A DNA stretch of 33,347 nucleotides from Gemmatimonadota bacterium (GCA_025350665.1 JANXXJ010000340.1:1-33347); one strand, 5' to 3'. Counted from the stretch's first letter, positions 9,120-18,033 are shown. A program made the numbers and translations. The notes: generated by a model not told the origin, from the sequence alone.

Positions 9120-10351
9120 GCGCCGGGCGCGCCGGCCCGGGGAGCCGTCGCCGGACGAAGAGCGTGATAGAGCTGGTTGAGGAGCAGGGATCCGTCCACC
9201 ACGACCCGGTCACCGGGCCGGACGCCGGCGGTCACCGACACCAGGCCGACCCGCTCCGGGCCCGCGGCCACCTCGACGTGGCGAAAGACGCCGGTGCGTT
9301 CCTCGACGAAGACCACATGCCGGTCACCCTCCAGAAAAACCGCCTTGGCCGGGACACCGAGGGCCAGCTGGCCGGTGACCGAGACCTCGGCTGATACCAG
9401 CATTTCCGCCTTGAGCTCGAGCCGGGGATTGTCGATGGTCCCGCGGATTTTGACGGTGCGGGTCGCGGGATCGACCGAACTGCCGATGAGGGTGATGCGG
9501 CCCCGGATCGGCCGGTCGGGACGGGCCAGCACATTGAGGGTCATCCACTGCCCCACGACGAGCCCGGGGAGATCCCGCTCGGGTACGTCGAGATCCACCC
9601 ACAGGCGGGTGGGGTCGGTGATGACGAACAACGGGGCCATCAGGGACGGCGCGCTGGCCAGCATCTGATCGGGCCGGACTTCCTGGCCCGGCGTGATTGC
9701 GCGCTCCACCACCAGACCGCCTAACGGGGCCTTCAGGGCAAACCCCTGGATGGTGGTGGCGGAGTCGCCACCGAGCAGGGAAAGCCGGGCCGTCGCCCGC
9801 TGCCGCTCCGCAGCGGCCCGGAGGGAGTCGGCCTCGGCGGCCTCGACCTCCTTGGTGGCGACGATGCCGTGGGCCAGCAGGTCGCGCAGGCGAACCAGAC
9901 TCCGCGTCGCCAGTGTCTGATCGGCGGTGGCCCGGCTGACGTCCGCCTGCGCCTGGCCGAAATCGCTCGAGGCGATCAGTGCCAGGGATTGGCCGGAACG
10001 GACCTGCTGCCCCGTGCTGACCAGGATGCGACTGACACGGCCGGTGACCGGGGTGAAGATCCGGACCGTGTGGTCCTCATCCCACGTCAGGCGGCCGTTC
10101 AACCGGGTTGGCTCGGCGGCGCTGGGCGGGCCGACGACCACCGTGGTGACCGACTGGAGATTCGGACTGCTCGTCGCCATCACGAGCCGTCCGGCGTCGA
10201 GGTGGGGTTCGGCCGGCGTTCCGCCGCCAGGCGCCGCGGCGGCCGGCACACCGCAGGCCGACATCGCGATGGTGGCCGGGAGGCAGGCGGCCAGCACGAG
10301 GTGCCGGCTGGAGCCGGACCGCGGCAGGGACCTCAGCATGCTGACGATCAT
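9116..10351 (-). CDS. RND efflux periplasmic adaptor (membrane fusion protein), lipoprotein
   Basis: Links the RND pump to the outer-membrane channel. The 411-residue product starts at ATG 10351, chosen because that ATG overlaps the stop of the preceding gene (ATGA) and is followed by a signal peptide with a lipobox-like AMSAC. The next parts are a short N-terminal linker, a lipoyl/barrel-sandwich half ('VRIFTPVTGRVSRILVSTGQ'), a coiled-coil hairpin with SDFGQAQADVSRATADQTLA and 'HGIVATKEVEAAEADSLRAA', the second lipoyl half (LKAPLGGLVVERAITPGQEV), a beta-barrel ('PTRLWVDLDVPERDLPGLVV') and the membrane-proximal domain. No His-rich or Met-rich metal-binding tail is visible. A Leu-Gly pair at 9720-9727 uses a TTA codon within CGTTAGGC. 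Confidence 0.9.
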   Translation of the reverse strand: MIVSMLRSLPRSGSSRHLVLAACLPATIAMSACGVPAAAAPGGGTPAEPHLDAGRLVMATSSPNLQSVTTVVVGPPSAAEPTRLNGRLTWDEDHTVRIFTPVTGRVSRILVSTGQQVRSGQSLALIASSDFGQAQADVSRATADQTLATRSLVRLRDLLAHGIVATKEVEAAEADSLRAAAERQRATARLSLLGGDSATTIQGFALKAPLGGLVVERAITPGQEVRPDQMLASAPSLMAPLFVITDPTRLWVDLDVPERDLPGLVVGQWMTLNVLARPDRPIRGRITLIGSSVDPATRTVKIRGTIDNPRLELKAEMLVSAEVSVTGQLALGVPAKAVFLEGDRHVVFVEERTGVFRHVEVAAGPERVGLVSVTAGVRPGDRVVVDGSLLLNQLYHALRPATAPRAGAPGA

Positions 10352-10809
10352 CGCGAGCCTCCCGGGGCGAGGGGACCACGTTCCCACAACTCCCGATCTC
10401 CGGTCCGGTGCGATCCGCGATACTGGCCGACCCAGAGCCGGCGCCGGGGTTGGCCCCCGACGACGACCGTGTCAACCCGGAACGAGGAACACGACGGCGC
10501 CTCCCGTCCGGGTCGCCGGGTGAAGCACAGCTCGGGATGGGGACTGGGCCGGACGAACCAGCGGCCGTAGCGGGTCGTGGTGCCCTTCAACACGCCATCG
10601 CGGCCGAGGCTCACCTTGAGCGCGTCGTCCCGGCCGCCCGGCGCCAGGACCCACACGGACGTGTCGCCCGGCGCGGTGTGTCCCAGGTCAATCCATTGCC
10701 CGGTGACCGCCTCCAGGCCTCGGTCCGGCGCGGGACTGCCGGTGTTGAGCGGGCCGCAGCCGGCGCTCCCCGCGGCGGCAATCGTGACGAGCCAGGAGGG
10801 AAGTTTCAT
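10348..10809 (-). CDS. Small lipoprotein of unknown function inside the RND operon
   Basis: 153 residues with a short signal peptide and lipobox AGSAGC (Cys18), so probably anchored to a periplasm-facing membrane leaflet. The mature part is rich in Gly, Trp and Arg. It reads like a small all-beta domain: GQWIDLG, SVWVLAPGG, LKVSLGRDGVLKG, YGRWFV, RRLWVGQYRG. Two further cysteines (C95, C107) could form a disulfide. I do not recognise the family; a lipocalin-like or META-like fold is conceivable but unproven. Its ATG overlaps the stop of the tolC-like gene and its stop overlaps the ATG of the adaptor, so it is locked into the pump operon. An accessory or sensing part of the efflux complex is an inference from position alone. 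Confidence 0.75.
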   Translation of the reverse strand: MKLPSWLVTIAAAGSAGCGPLNTGSPAPDRGLEAVTGQWIDLGHTAPGDTSVWVLAPGGRDDALKVSLGRDGVLKGTTTRYGRWFVRPSPHPELCFTRRPGREAPSCSSFRVDTVVVGGQPRRRLWVGQYRGSHRTGDRELWERGPLAPGGSR

Positions 10810-12044
10810 TGGGGCGCCGGGTCCTTTCCGGTGGCGGCGGCGAGGGCGTAGCCGCCGATCCAGTAGTCATGCATCGCACGGGCATAGGCCAGACGGACCT
10901 CTACCGAGGTCCGGATCGCATCAAGCAGGTCAAGGAGGGAAGCAGCGCCGGCGGTGTAGGCGTAGCGGGTTTGGGCCAGGGCGCTGTCGGCGCCGGCCAG
11001 CAGGCCACCCTGGTATCGGGCCACGAGGGCGGAGGCGGCCCGGTACTGATCGGCCGCGATCGCGATCTCGCTCCGGATCGCGAGTCGAGTCCGGCTCTCG
11101 GCCACGGTCGCGGCGACCACGCCGGCCGAGGCCCGGTCCCGCTCCCCGCCGTTGCGGTAGAAGAGCGGGAGCTGGAGTCCGAGGCCAAATGACAGCTGGT
11201 TGCCCTGGCCGACCGTCCACCAATCGCGCCGGTCGAAGCCGCCTCGGGGCTGGTAGGCAAGCGTCAAGGTCGGGACCGGAAGCGTGGCGGCGCCGGCAAG
11301 GCGGCGGAGGGCCGCGGCCTGGTCCCGCCGGCGTTGCGACGCCAGCAGGTCGGGCCGGTCATGGCCGGTCGCCGATTGCAGAGCGTCGAACCCCGTGTCA
11401 CGCGGATCGGTCAGGCGGCCGGCGACCGCGAACTCCGAGTCGGGGGCCGCGACACCGATCAACGCCTGGAGGCCCAGTCGATCCTCCCGGACCGCGGCGG
11501 CGGCCTGATTGGACTCGGCGTCGGCCCGGGCGAGTTCGATCTCACTCCTGATCAGATTGCGGGCCGGTGCGTCCCCCGCGCGAACCCGGGCGGAGTCGGC
11601 CGCGAGCACCTGGCGAAGGAAATCCCGCTGCCCGGCCGCGACCTCGAGCTGGGCCTGGGCCAGGAGCAGATCGTAGTAGGCGCGCCGTACCTCGAAGGCG
11701 ATCTGGCGCCGCAGATCATCGAGATCGAACTCGGCGGCCCGCGATCCGCTGCGGCTGGCGCCGGTTCGATGGCCACGCTGTGGGCCGAAGTCGAGGGGCA
11801 ACGAGGCCTGGTACTGGTAGGGCGCGTTCGGGGCGGCCGTGAGGGTCGGATTCGGCAGGGCTCGGGCAATGCGTCCCTCCGCCCTCGCGGAGTCGACCCT
11901 GACCATGGCCAGTCGAATCTCGGGGTTGCTCTCCATGGCCCGGGCCACCAGGTCCGCGAGCGTCTGCGGCGGCGTCTGCGCCAGTGTTGCCGCTCCAACA
12001 ACCACGATGATCCGACCCGCCAGAGCCCACACCGACCGCTTCAT
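10806..12044 (-). CDS. TolC-family outer-membrane efflux protein
   Basis: Outer-membrane channel of the tripartite pump, 412 residues, with signal peptide (MKRSVWALAGRIIVVVGAAT...). It shows the duplicated helix-strand plan of the family: 'LADLVARAMESNPEIRLAMV' and a long helix with RRAYYDLLLAQAQLEVAAGQ, then a second copy with 'QLSFGLGLQLPLFYRNGGER', 'ATVAESRTRLAIRSEIAIAA' and 'YTAGAASLLDLLDAIRTSVE'. The 'QLPLF..GERD' turn and the LLDLLDA segment are typical of the CusC/CzcC group. It is first of the four coupled export genes and its stop overlaps the next ATG (ATGA). A 151-base gap separates it from the sensor kinase upstream; I see no convincing promoter in it. Confidence 0.9.
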   Translation of the reverse strand: MKRSVWALAGRIIVVVGAATLAQTPPQTLADLVARAMESNPEIRLAMVRVDSARAEGRIARALPNPTLTAAPNAPYQYQASLPLDFGPQRGHRTGASRSGSRAAEFDLDDLRRQIAFEVRRAYYDLLLAQAQLEVAAGQRDFLRQVLAADSARVRAGDAPARNLIRSEIELARADAESNQAAAAVREDRLGLQALIGVAAPDSEFAVAGRLTDPRDTGFDALQSATGHDRPDLLASQRRRDQAAALRRLAGAATLPVPTLTLAYQPRGGFDRRDWWTVGQGNQLSFGLGLQLPLFYRNGGERDRASAGVVAATVAESRTRLAIRSEIAIAADQYRAASALVARYQGGLLAGADSALAQTRYAYTAGAASLLDLLDAIRTSVEVRLAYARAMHDYWIGGYALAAATGKDPAPQ

Positions 12045-12195
12045 CCAGCCGAGCGGTCGAGGAGACTGGCCACCCCGCCGGTCTGGCGGATGGCTGGTGC
12101 CCGGGCGATCCCGCTCGGTGTCGTCCAGGCGGGGTCAAGCTATGAGTCCGGGGGGTTAAGAGTCGAGCGGAGACGGCCCGACGGGCGTTAAGGGA

Positions 12196-13734
12196 TCACA
12201 AAGATTCGGTAAACGACGGATCCACCTCCGCGGCGGGCAGCCGAAGGCGGAAGACGCTGCCGCCGCCGGGGCGGGGAGCGAACTCGAGATCGCCGCCCTG
12301 AATCTCCGCCAGCCGCCTGGCGATGGACAGCCCCAGGCCGGCCCGGCTGGCGTCGGGCTCCGCTCCGATCGGCCGGTAGAATGGCTCGAAGATCCGTCGT
12401 CGTTCTTCCGGGGGAATGCCGGGGCCGCAGTCGGCGACGCTGAAGACGAGCGCCGTCCCGTCGAGCCGGACCGACAGGTCGACCGCCGTTCCTTCGGGCG
12501 CATAGCGGGCCGCGTTCTCGACCAGGTTGCTCAGGATGCGGAGTGACTGCACGAAATCGAAATGGCCGACGAGGGCCGGGCGTTCGAGGTCGATCCGCGC
12601 GACGATCGACTTCCCGGCGTGGCCGAGAAACCGGCGGCTGACGGCGCCGATCAGGTCGTCGGCCGTATTGAGTTCGATGGCGAGCGGAAAGGCTCCCGAC
12701 TTGATCCGGGTCCAGTCGAGCAGGTCGCCGACGAGGCGAGTCAGGCTGTCGGCCTGCTCCTCGATGATCGCAGCGCTGATTTCTCCGCGGGCGACCCCCT
12801 CCTGCGCCGCGGCCTTGATGGCGGTCAGGGGCGTCCGGAGGTCGTGGGACAGCGAGGCAATGAGGATGTCGCGCATCCGATCGGCCTCGCGGAGCGCCTC
12901 CGCGTGCTCGGCCTCGGCTGCCAGCTCCACCCGCTCCACCGCGAGCGCCGTATAGTAGGCCAGCACCCCGAGGAACCGGCGCCGGCCCCGGTCGATATCG
13001 ATGCGGGAGCGGTCCGAGATGCGGACGACGCCCACCGACCGCCGCTGGCCCCGGAGCGGAATCAAGATGGTCGTCCGCGCCTGATCGGGGTGGACCATCA
13101 CCAGGCCGTCGTTCTCCGTTCCGAGGGCTGTCGGAGGGGTCGGGTAGGCGGCCACCCGGGCGATCAGGTCGGGATTGGGCCATCCGGGTAGCCGGCCGGC
13201 GGTCTCGCGGGTGCGCAGGACCGTTGCCTCGGCGATCCGGTCGCCGGCCCATCGGTAGATCTCGCACTCGGCGACGCCGATGGTCGACCGAATGATCTCC
13301 GCAATGGCGGCGAGGGCGTCCTCCGCTCGGCCGGCATTGAGGGTTTCGGCGCCCAGTTGGGCCAGCGAGGCGAGCTCTTCGGTCCGCCGCCCGGCCTCGT
13401 CGGCCTCCATCCTCGCGCGGGTCAGCAGCTGGGTGGTGACGGCCGCCGTGGCGCCGAACGCGAGCAGCGCGATCCAGTCGAGGGGTTTGCCGACCGACAG
13501 GGTGTCGAACGGCGGCTGAAAGAAGTAGTCGATCAGGACGAACCCGAGTCCGGCCAGGGTGAAGCCGAGGGCCCGTCCGCCGCTGACGCTGCCGCCGAGC
13601 ACGCAGAGCAGGTAGACGATCACGACGTGGACCTGGTCGGTGTCGCCTCGGGAGGGGACCAGCACGAGCGTGGCGGCCGCCGTGATGCTCCCCCACGTCA
13701 GCGCCGCGATCACGGTCCGTGCGGGCAGTGTCAT
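12196..13734 (-). CDS. KdpD-like sensor histidine kinase (DUF4118-GAF-HisKA-HATPase), lacking the cytosolic KdpD domain
   Basis: 512 residues. It opens with four closely spaced membrane helices (about 8-105) of the DUF4118 type found in KdpD, including the motif 'FVLIDYFFQPPFDTLSVGKP' that resembles the KdpD 'FNFFFTPPYYTF' loop. A GAF-like domain follows (about 120-270), then HisKA with H297 in 'SLSHDLRTPLTAIKAAAQEG', and an HATPase with N box (NLVENAARYAPEG), DCGPGIP and GLGLSIARRLAE. True KdpD carries an extra N-terminal KdpD/USP part of about 370 residues that senses K+ and ATP; it is absent here. The gene follows the regulator by 4 bases. No kdpFABC genes are in the window, and the next genes downstream encode the RND pump, so a role in envelope or metal stress is more likely than potassium. 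That is inference. Confidence 0.88.
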   Translation of the reverse strand: MTLPARTVIAALTWGSITAAATLVLVPSRGDTDQVHVVIVYLLCVLGGSVSGGRALGFTLAGLGFVLIDYFFQPPFDTLSVGKPLDWIALLAFGATAAVTTQLLTRARMEADEAGRRTEELASLAQLGAETLNAGRAEDALAAIAEIIRSTIGVAECEIYRWAGDRIAEATVLRTRETAGRLPGWPNPDLIARVAAYPTPPTALGTENDGLVMVHPDQARTTILIPLRGQRRSVGVVRISDRSRIDIDRGRRRFLGVLAYYTALAVERVELAAEAEHAEALREADRMRDILIASLSHDLRTPLTAIKAAAQEGVARGEISAAIIEEQADSLTRLVGDLLDWTRIKSGAFPLAIELNTADDLIGAVSRRFLGHAGKSIVARIDLERPALVGHFDFVQSLRILSNLVENAARYAPEGTAVDLSVRLDGTALVFSVADCGPGIPPEERRRIFEPFYRPIGAEPDASRAGLGLSIARRLAEIQGGDLEFAPRPGGGSVFRLRLPAAEVDPSFTESL

Positions 13735-13738
13735 GTGC

Positions 13739-14482
13739 CTAACGCGGCAACTCGAACCGGTAGCCGACGCCGGGGTCGGTCACGATGAGCTGCGGCTCGG
13801 CCGGATTGATCTCGATCTTGCGGCGGAGGTTGGTGATGTGGACCCGGAGGTACTGCTGAGGGCTGCCGTAGGGCCGACGCCAGACTTCGGCAAAGATCTG
13901 CTGGTGGGTGAGCGTCCGTCCGGCCTGGCGGAGCAAGGCGTGGAAGATGTCCCATTCGAGCGGCGTGAGTCTGATCGGGGTGCCGTCCCGAGCGATGGTC
14001 CTTCTGGGGAAATCGACGACGAGACCACCGGGGAGGGGAAGCAGAGCGGGGGCCGGCGCGACCTGGTGTTGCGCGCGCCGCAGTTGGGCCCGGACCCGGG
14101 CCGCCAGTTCCAGAGTGCTGAACGGCTTGGTGACGTAGTCGTCCGCGCCGGCGTTCAGGAGGTCAACCTTCTCCTGGTCCGAGTGCCGCGCCGACAGGAC
14201 CACGATCGGCATGGCGGCCCAGCGCCGAATCTCCTGGCACACGGTCATCCCGGGGATGTCGGGGAGTCCAAGGTCGAGTACGACCAGGTCGGGTTGTTCG
14301 GCGGCAGCCCGGTCGAGCCCATCGGCACCGGTGGCCGCCTCGGAGATTCGTTCGGCGACGCCCGCCAGCGCGTTGCGAACAGCCCGGCGGATCTGCGGTT
14401 CGTCATCGACGACCAGGATGGTCCGAGCCAGCGGCCCGGTGGATCCGGGATGGACGGGGTGCGACGAAGCCGGGTCAGCCAT
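13739..14482 (-). CDS. OmpR/KdpE-family response regulator
   Basis: 247-residue DNA-binding regulator, partner of the kinase that follows by 4 bases. The receiver has acidic pair DD (26-27), phospho-acceptor D70 in VVLDLGLPD, and K119 in DDYVTKPFS. The C-terminal winged helix shows 'IRLTPLEWDIFHALLRQAG', 'QQYLRVHITNLRRKIEINPA' and ends VTDPGVGYRFELPR. The 'LDLGLPD', 'PIVVLSAR' and 'YLRVHITNLRRKIE' blocks are closest to KdpE. The frame remains open upstream to 15001, but homology starts only at the TILVVDDEP strand, so ATG 14482 is chosen. Its stop codon lies within the octamer CGTTAGGC (13737-13744). It may act on the tolC-like promoter region at 12045-12195; no operator repeat was recognised there. 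Confidence 0.9.
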   Translation of the reverse strand: MADPASSHPVHPGSTGPLARTILVVDDEPQIRRAVRNALAGVAERISEAATGADGLDRAAAEQPDLVVLDLGLPDIPGMTVCQEIRRWAAMPIVVLSARHSDQEKVDLLNAGADDYVTKPFSTLELAARVRAQLRRAQHQVAPAPALLPLPGGLVVDFPRRTIARDGTPIRLTPLEWDIFHALLRQAGRTLTHQQIFAEVWRRPYGSPQQYLRVHITNLRRKIEINPAEPQLIVTDPGVGYRFELPR

Positions 14483-14493
14483 AGTGCCAAGAT

Positions 14494-14499
14494 AGAATA
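14494..14499 (-). promoter_or_regulatory. Possible -10 element before the KdpE-like gene
   Basis: On the minus strand a TATTCT lies 11 bases before the ATG at 14482, which would put transcription start about 5 bases before the start codon, nearly leaderless. No good -35 box stands at the right distance. Weak call. Confidence 0.3.
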
Positions 14500-14618
14500 A
14501 CGGCTCGTCGCCGGAAAAGCCGAGCGTCATGCCGGCGGGCAGAGACGCCGCTTGCGGGAGGTGGTAATGCCGGCGCCCGGGCGGTAATGTACGGCCCTCT
14601 CTCGCCGGCAGGCCGCCC

Positions 14619-16052
14619 ATGCTCCGATTCCCGCTCGCCCTCGCGCTGACCGTCCTGCCCGCGACGCCGGGCACGGGTTCGGCCCAGGGGCCCGCGAGGT
14701 CGCGCGACACGGCCGGGCTCCGGCGGGCCGTGCCTAACGGTTTCTCCCTCGCCGCGGTCGGTGACCTGATCCAGACCCACAAGGTGTCGTCGGCCCGGAT
14801 CACCGGCCTGGCGGACCTGATCGCCATGATCGGCCGGGCCAGCATTGCCTTCGGCAACTTCGAATCCTCGGCGATCGACATGGGGACCTTCCGGGGGCAT
14901 CCGGCCGCCGAAAACGGCGGGCTCTGGCTCCGGAGCGAGCCGGAGGTGGTGCCGGACCTCAAGGCAATGGGCTTCGATCTGGTGGCCCGGGCCAACAACA
15001 ACTCGTACGACTGGGGGGCCGAGGGGATGCGGGAGACCGACCGGCGCCTCGACCAGGCGGGGATCGTCCACGCCGGTACCGGCGAGACCCGATCCGCCGC
15101 CCGGGCGCCGCGCTATCTCGTCACGCCGCAGGGCACCGTGGCGATGGTCTCGATGACCTCGACCTTTCCCCCGCTCGCGCCCGCCATGGACGCGGTCAAC
15201 GGCGCTCCCGGCCGGCCCGGCGTCAATGCGCTGCGGATCAGCGAACGGGTGCTGGTGTCGCCGGCGATGCTGCAATCACTCCGGTCGATTCACGGGGCCC
15301 AGCCACCGGACGCCTTCCAGCCCGCCGATCCGGCGTCGACCGACCTCGAGCTGTTCGGCGTCCGGTATCGGTCGAGCCCCGCCATCACGAGCCAGGTGGC
15401 CTGGAGCTACGATGTTGATTCGACCGACGTCCGGGAGAATCTGGCCGCGATCCGGCAGGGCAAGGCGAAGGCCGGCTTCGTGATCGCCTCCATTCATGCC
15501 CACGAGCCCGGCAACTGGAGCACCGAGCCTCCCGACTTCCTCCCGGGGCTGGCGCACGCAGCGATCGACGCCGGCGCCGACGCCTTCATCGGCCACGGGC
15601 CTCACCAGCTCCGCGGGATCGAGATCTACCGTGGCCGGCCGATCTTCTACAGCCTCGGCAATTTCCTGTTTCAGGTATCCAGCATCGGACCGTTTCCGAT
15701 GGATGGCTACGAGCAGTTCGGGAAGGATCCCCGGACGACGACCTCCGCCGAGTTCCATGAATGGTTCCGGCAGCGGTTCTTCGGGGGCGCGGACGGACGG
15801 GTCTGGTACCGCAGTGTCGTGGCCGTGAGCACCTACCAGGACGGCGGCGTCGCGGACATCAGGCTCTACCCGGTGGAACTCGGCTTCGATGACACCGGCG
15901 CGAACCGGGGTATCCCCCGTCCGGCGCCGCCCGAGGTGGCCCAGCAGATCCTGGCGACGCTGGTCCGGCTCTCCCGGCCGTTCGGGACCACGATCGCGGT
16001 CGAGGGGAACGTCGGGGTGATCCGGATCACGCCACCGGCCCCACCCCGGTAG
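14619..16052 (+). CDS. CapA-family exported protein (PGA_cap metallophosphatase-like)
   Basis: 477 residues with a signal peptide (MLRFPLALALTVL...GSAQG), therefore periplasmic or secreted. The family is related to CapA/PgsA of poly-gamma-glutamate synthesis and has a calcineurin-like phosphoesterase fold. Visible motifs are 'FSLAAVGDLIQTHKV' (metal Asp), 'IAFGNFESSAID', 'ARANNNSYDWGAEGM', 'VIASIHAHEPGNW' and 'ADAFIGHGPHQLRGIEIY' followed by 'IFYSLGNFLFQ'. An inserted region (about 205-270) between the strands is longer than in typical CapA. There are no capB or capC ligase genes nearby, so a capsule role is unsupported; many exported members of this family have unknown substrates. It is convergent with the CocE-like gene, and a 10-bp palindrome GCGGCGCCGC fills the gap after the stop. 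Confidence 0.85.
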   Translation: MLRFPLALALTVLPATPGTGSAQGPARSRDTAGLRRAVPNGFSLAAVGDLIQTHKVSSARITGLADLIAMIGRASIAFGNFESSAIDMGTFRGHPAAENGGLWLRSEPEVVPDLKAMGFDLVARANNNSYDWGAEGMRETDRRLDQAGIVHAGTGETRSAARAPRYLVTPQGTVAMVSMTSTFPPLAPAMDAVNGAPGRPGVNALRISERVLVSPAMLQSLRSIHGAQPPDAFQPADPASTDLELFGVRYRSSPAITSQVAWSYDVDSTDVRENLAAIRQGKAKAGFVIASIHAHEPGNWSTEPPDFLPGLAHAAIDAGADAFIGHGPHQLRGIEIYRGRPIFYSLGNFLFQVSSIGPFPMDGYEQFGKDPRTTTSAEFHEWFRQRFFGGADGRVWYRSVVAVSTYQDGGVADIRLYPVELGFDDTGANRGIPRPAPPEVAQQILATLVRLSRPFGTTIAVEGNVGVIRITPPAPPR

Positions 16053-16063
16053 AGCGGCGCCGC

Positions 16064-17821
16064 CTAACGCGTCTCGGCGGCCACCGGCAGCGACAACACG
16101 CTGCGGTGATCGCGGTCGTGGAGGAGTTCCAGGTGCGCGACTCTGGCGTCCCGGGCCGTTTCCCGCGCCACGGCTCCGCCGCTGTGGTAGTTGCGTTCCA
16201 GCTGGATCGTGTTCGGCGACTTGATCAGGAGCCGGACCCGGCTCCCGGCCGCGAGACGGCGGCTCATGAACCGGAACTGGTCGAAGGTGATCTGCGTCGG
16301 ACGCCCGGGGACGACTGGCACCGGCCGCTCGCGCGACTCGCGGTACCGGGCCCGCGCCTGGGTTTCGTCGAGGAGGATGCTCTTCCCGGTGGCGGTGATC
16401 TCGTAGAGCCCGATCCAGAAATCGGCGTCGGGCACGTCCATCGTTACCCAGATCGAGAGCGACGGGAACCCGCTGATCTCGACCGGGCGGGCGACGGGCG
16501 CCGTGTGATAGATCACCCCGCCGCCGTTCAGGGTGTTCGCTTCCGACGCATCGGTATAGACCGGCGGATCGGCCTCCGAAGCGCCGGGCGCGGTATTCAT
16601 CGGGTCGTCGACCCAGGCGTCCCCGGGAGCGTCGGCCGCCTGGGCGGCGAGAGTTCCGGAGTGGAAGAGGTCCGTGGCGCTTCGGCCCGGTGACGTCAGG
16701 TAGTACGGCGTCGGGTTCTTCCCGATGTCATCGAGGTCGTCGGCGTATTTCCAGGTCTCGGCGCCGCTCACATAGTAGGCCACCCGCTTGGGCAGCCTGG
16801 CCGGGCGGGCACCCCCCTTCATGGTCCAGTCGAACCAGTCGGCCTCCAGCGCCCCCATGTCGAAGACCGCCTGCTCGGCGAAGTCGATGCCGCCCATTGA
16901 CCGCTGCGGGACTCTGGTGCCGGCGTGGTCCCAGGGGCCGATCATCAGGTAGTGGCCGGCCTTCGCCGCCGGAGAACCGTACTTCATGTGGCGGCGATAG
17001 TGCTCCATCGCCCCGATCTGGTCGTCGTCGTACATCCCGGTCCGCGAAAAGATCGGCACGGTGATCCTGGCGAGCTGCTCGGGAGAACCGGCCATCGACA
17101 GCCAATAGGCGTCGAGATCGGGATGGGCGAGCCAGCGCTGGAACGCGGCCGAGGGGTTGCCGACGAGCGTATCGAGCGAGGCGAAGGGGCGGTGCTCGAG
17201 GTAGAGAGTCCGGAACTTGTCCTGCCAGAATCCGTTGTCGGCGAAAATGTTGTTGGCGGGAGTCCGCCCGCTGGTGAACGTAAGCCACTGGACCATGTAG
17301 TCGGGCCGGATGCCGCCCAGGGCCGGGAAGTCGACCCCCATGAACGACGACGCCGTCGGCGTGATGGTGACCAGGTGAGGGGGAAATTCCTTGACGATGC
17401 TCCACTGGTTGAAGCCGCCGTAGGAGCCGCCCATCATCCCGACCTTGCCGTTGCTCCACGGCTGGGCGGCCAGCCATTCGATCGTGTCGTAACCGTCATG
17501 AGCTTCCTGCTCAAACGGAGTGAACTCGCCCTCGGAACTGCCCCGGCCGCGCACATCCACCACCGCGACGACATACCCCCGGCGTACCGCCGACTGGACG
17601 TAGCCATGGTAGCGGTCGGCGATGTAGGGGGTCATCGCCAGGATTGCGGGGCGTTTTTCCTCCGGCCCTCGCGGCAGGTAGAGCGTCGCGTTGAGCCGGA
17701 CGCCGTCGCGGAGCGGAATCTTGACGCCGAACTTCATGTCGATGGCGGCCGCACTCTGGGCCCCGGCCGCCGGGGCGAGGGCGAGCATGATCAGTGCGAC
17801 CACCATTGAAGTCTTCATCAT
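16064..17821 (-). CDS. Exported CocE/NonD-family hydrolase (X-Pro dipeptidyl-peptidase-like)
   Basis: 585 residues beginning MMKTSMVVALIML with a Sec signal peptide ending near AGAQ. The alpha/beta-hydrolase core has 'VVAVVDVRGRGSSEGEF' and the nucleophile elbow GGSYGGFNQW (Ser133), then a helical cap. An Asp candidate is in 'SRTGMYDDDQIGAMEHYRRH', and the His in GPWDHAGT. The C-terminal third is the jelly-roll PepX-C domain ('EISGFPSLSIWVTMDVPDAD', 'GSRVRLLIKSPN'). Members cleave acyl or amide bonds, including esters, beta-lactams and X-Pro peptides; the substrate cannot be told. The frame is open to 17956, but the signal peptide and a strong GGAGGG place the start at ATG 17821. The stop codon lies in CGTTAGGC (16062-16069). 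Divergent from the HAF-repeat gene. Confidence 0.9.
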   Translation of the reverse strand: MMKTSMVVALIMLALAPAAGAQSAAAIDMKFGVKIPLRDGVRLNATLYLPRGPEEKRPAILAMTPYIADRYHGYVQSAVRRGYVVAVVDVRGRGSSEGEFTPFEQEAHDGYDTIEWLAAQPWSNGKVGMMGGSYGGFNQWSIVKEFPPHLVTITPTASSFMGVDFPALGGIRPDYMVQWLTFTSGRTPANNIFADNGFWQDKFRTLYLEHRPFASLDTLVGNPSAAFQRWLAHPDLDAYWLSMAGSPEQLARITVPIFSRTGMYDDDQIGAMEHYRRHMKYGSPAAKAGHYLMIGPWDHAGTRVPQRSMGGIDFAEQAVFDMGALEADWFDWTMKGGARPARLPKRVAYYVSGAETWKYADDLDDIGKNPTPYYLTSPGRSATDLFHSGTLAAQAADAPGDAWVDDPMNTAPGASEADPPVYTDASEANTLNGGGVIYHTAPVARPVEISGFPSLSIWVTMDVPDADFWIGLYEITATGKSILLDETQARARYRESRERPVPVVPGRPTQITFDQFRFMSRRLAAGSRVRLLIKSPNTIQLERNYHSGGAVARETARDARVAHLELLHDRDHRSVLSLPVAAETR

Positions 17822-17827
17822 GACCAA

Positions 17828-17833
17828 CCCTCC
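17828..17833 (-). promoter_or_regulatory. Shine-Dalgarno that sets the CocE-like start
   Basis: GGAGGG on the minus strand, 6 bases before ATG 17821 (9 before ATG 17818). It supports the signal-peptide start over the longer open frame that reaches 17956. Confidence 0.7.
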
Positions 17834-18033
17834 AGAAACTCTGGTTGCGAATGCCGGGGACTTCGCGGGACCGGCGGTCCCACCTTGGATGGGCGAACAG
17901 GTCAATGTGACGGATCCGGGCCTGGCCCGCCACTTCGCCTGTCGCGGCCGCGCCACTATTTGACACGGGTCTGATCGTGGCGCAACGTCTTGGATCCCAC
18001 CTTTCTGCCGCTCCTCGATCCGAGGGCCTGAGC

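Noticed and set aside
14483-15001. N-terminal extension of the KdpE-like regulator
   Set aside because: The extension overlaps the CapA gene on the other strand and has no homology; the receiver domain starts just after ATG 14482.
17960-17965. Perfect TTGACA on the plus strand before the HAF-repeat gene
   Set aside because: No -10-like hexamer is present 16-18 bases downstream (the place reads CAACGT), so I did not call a promoter.
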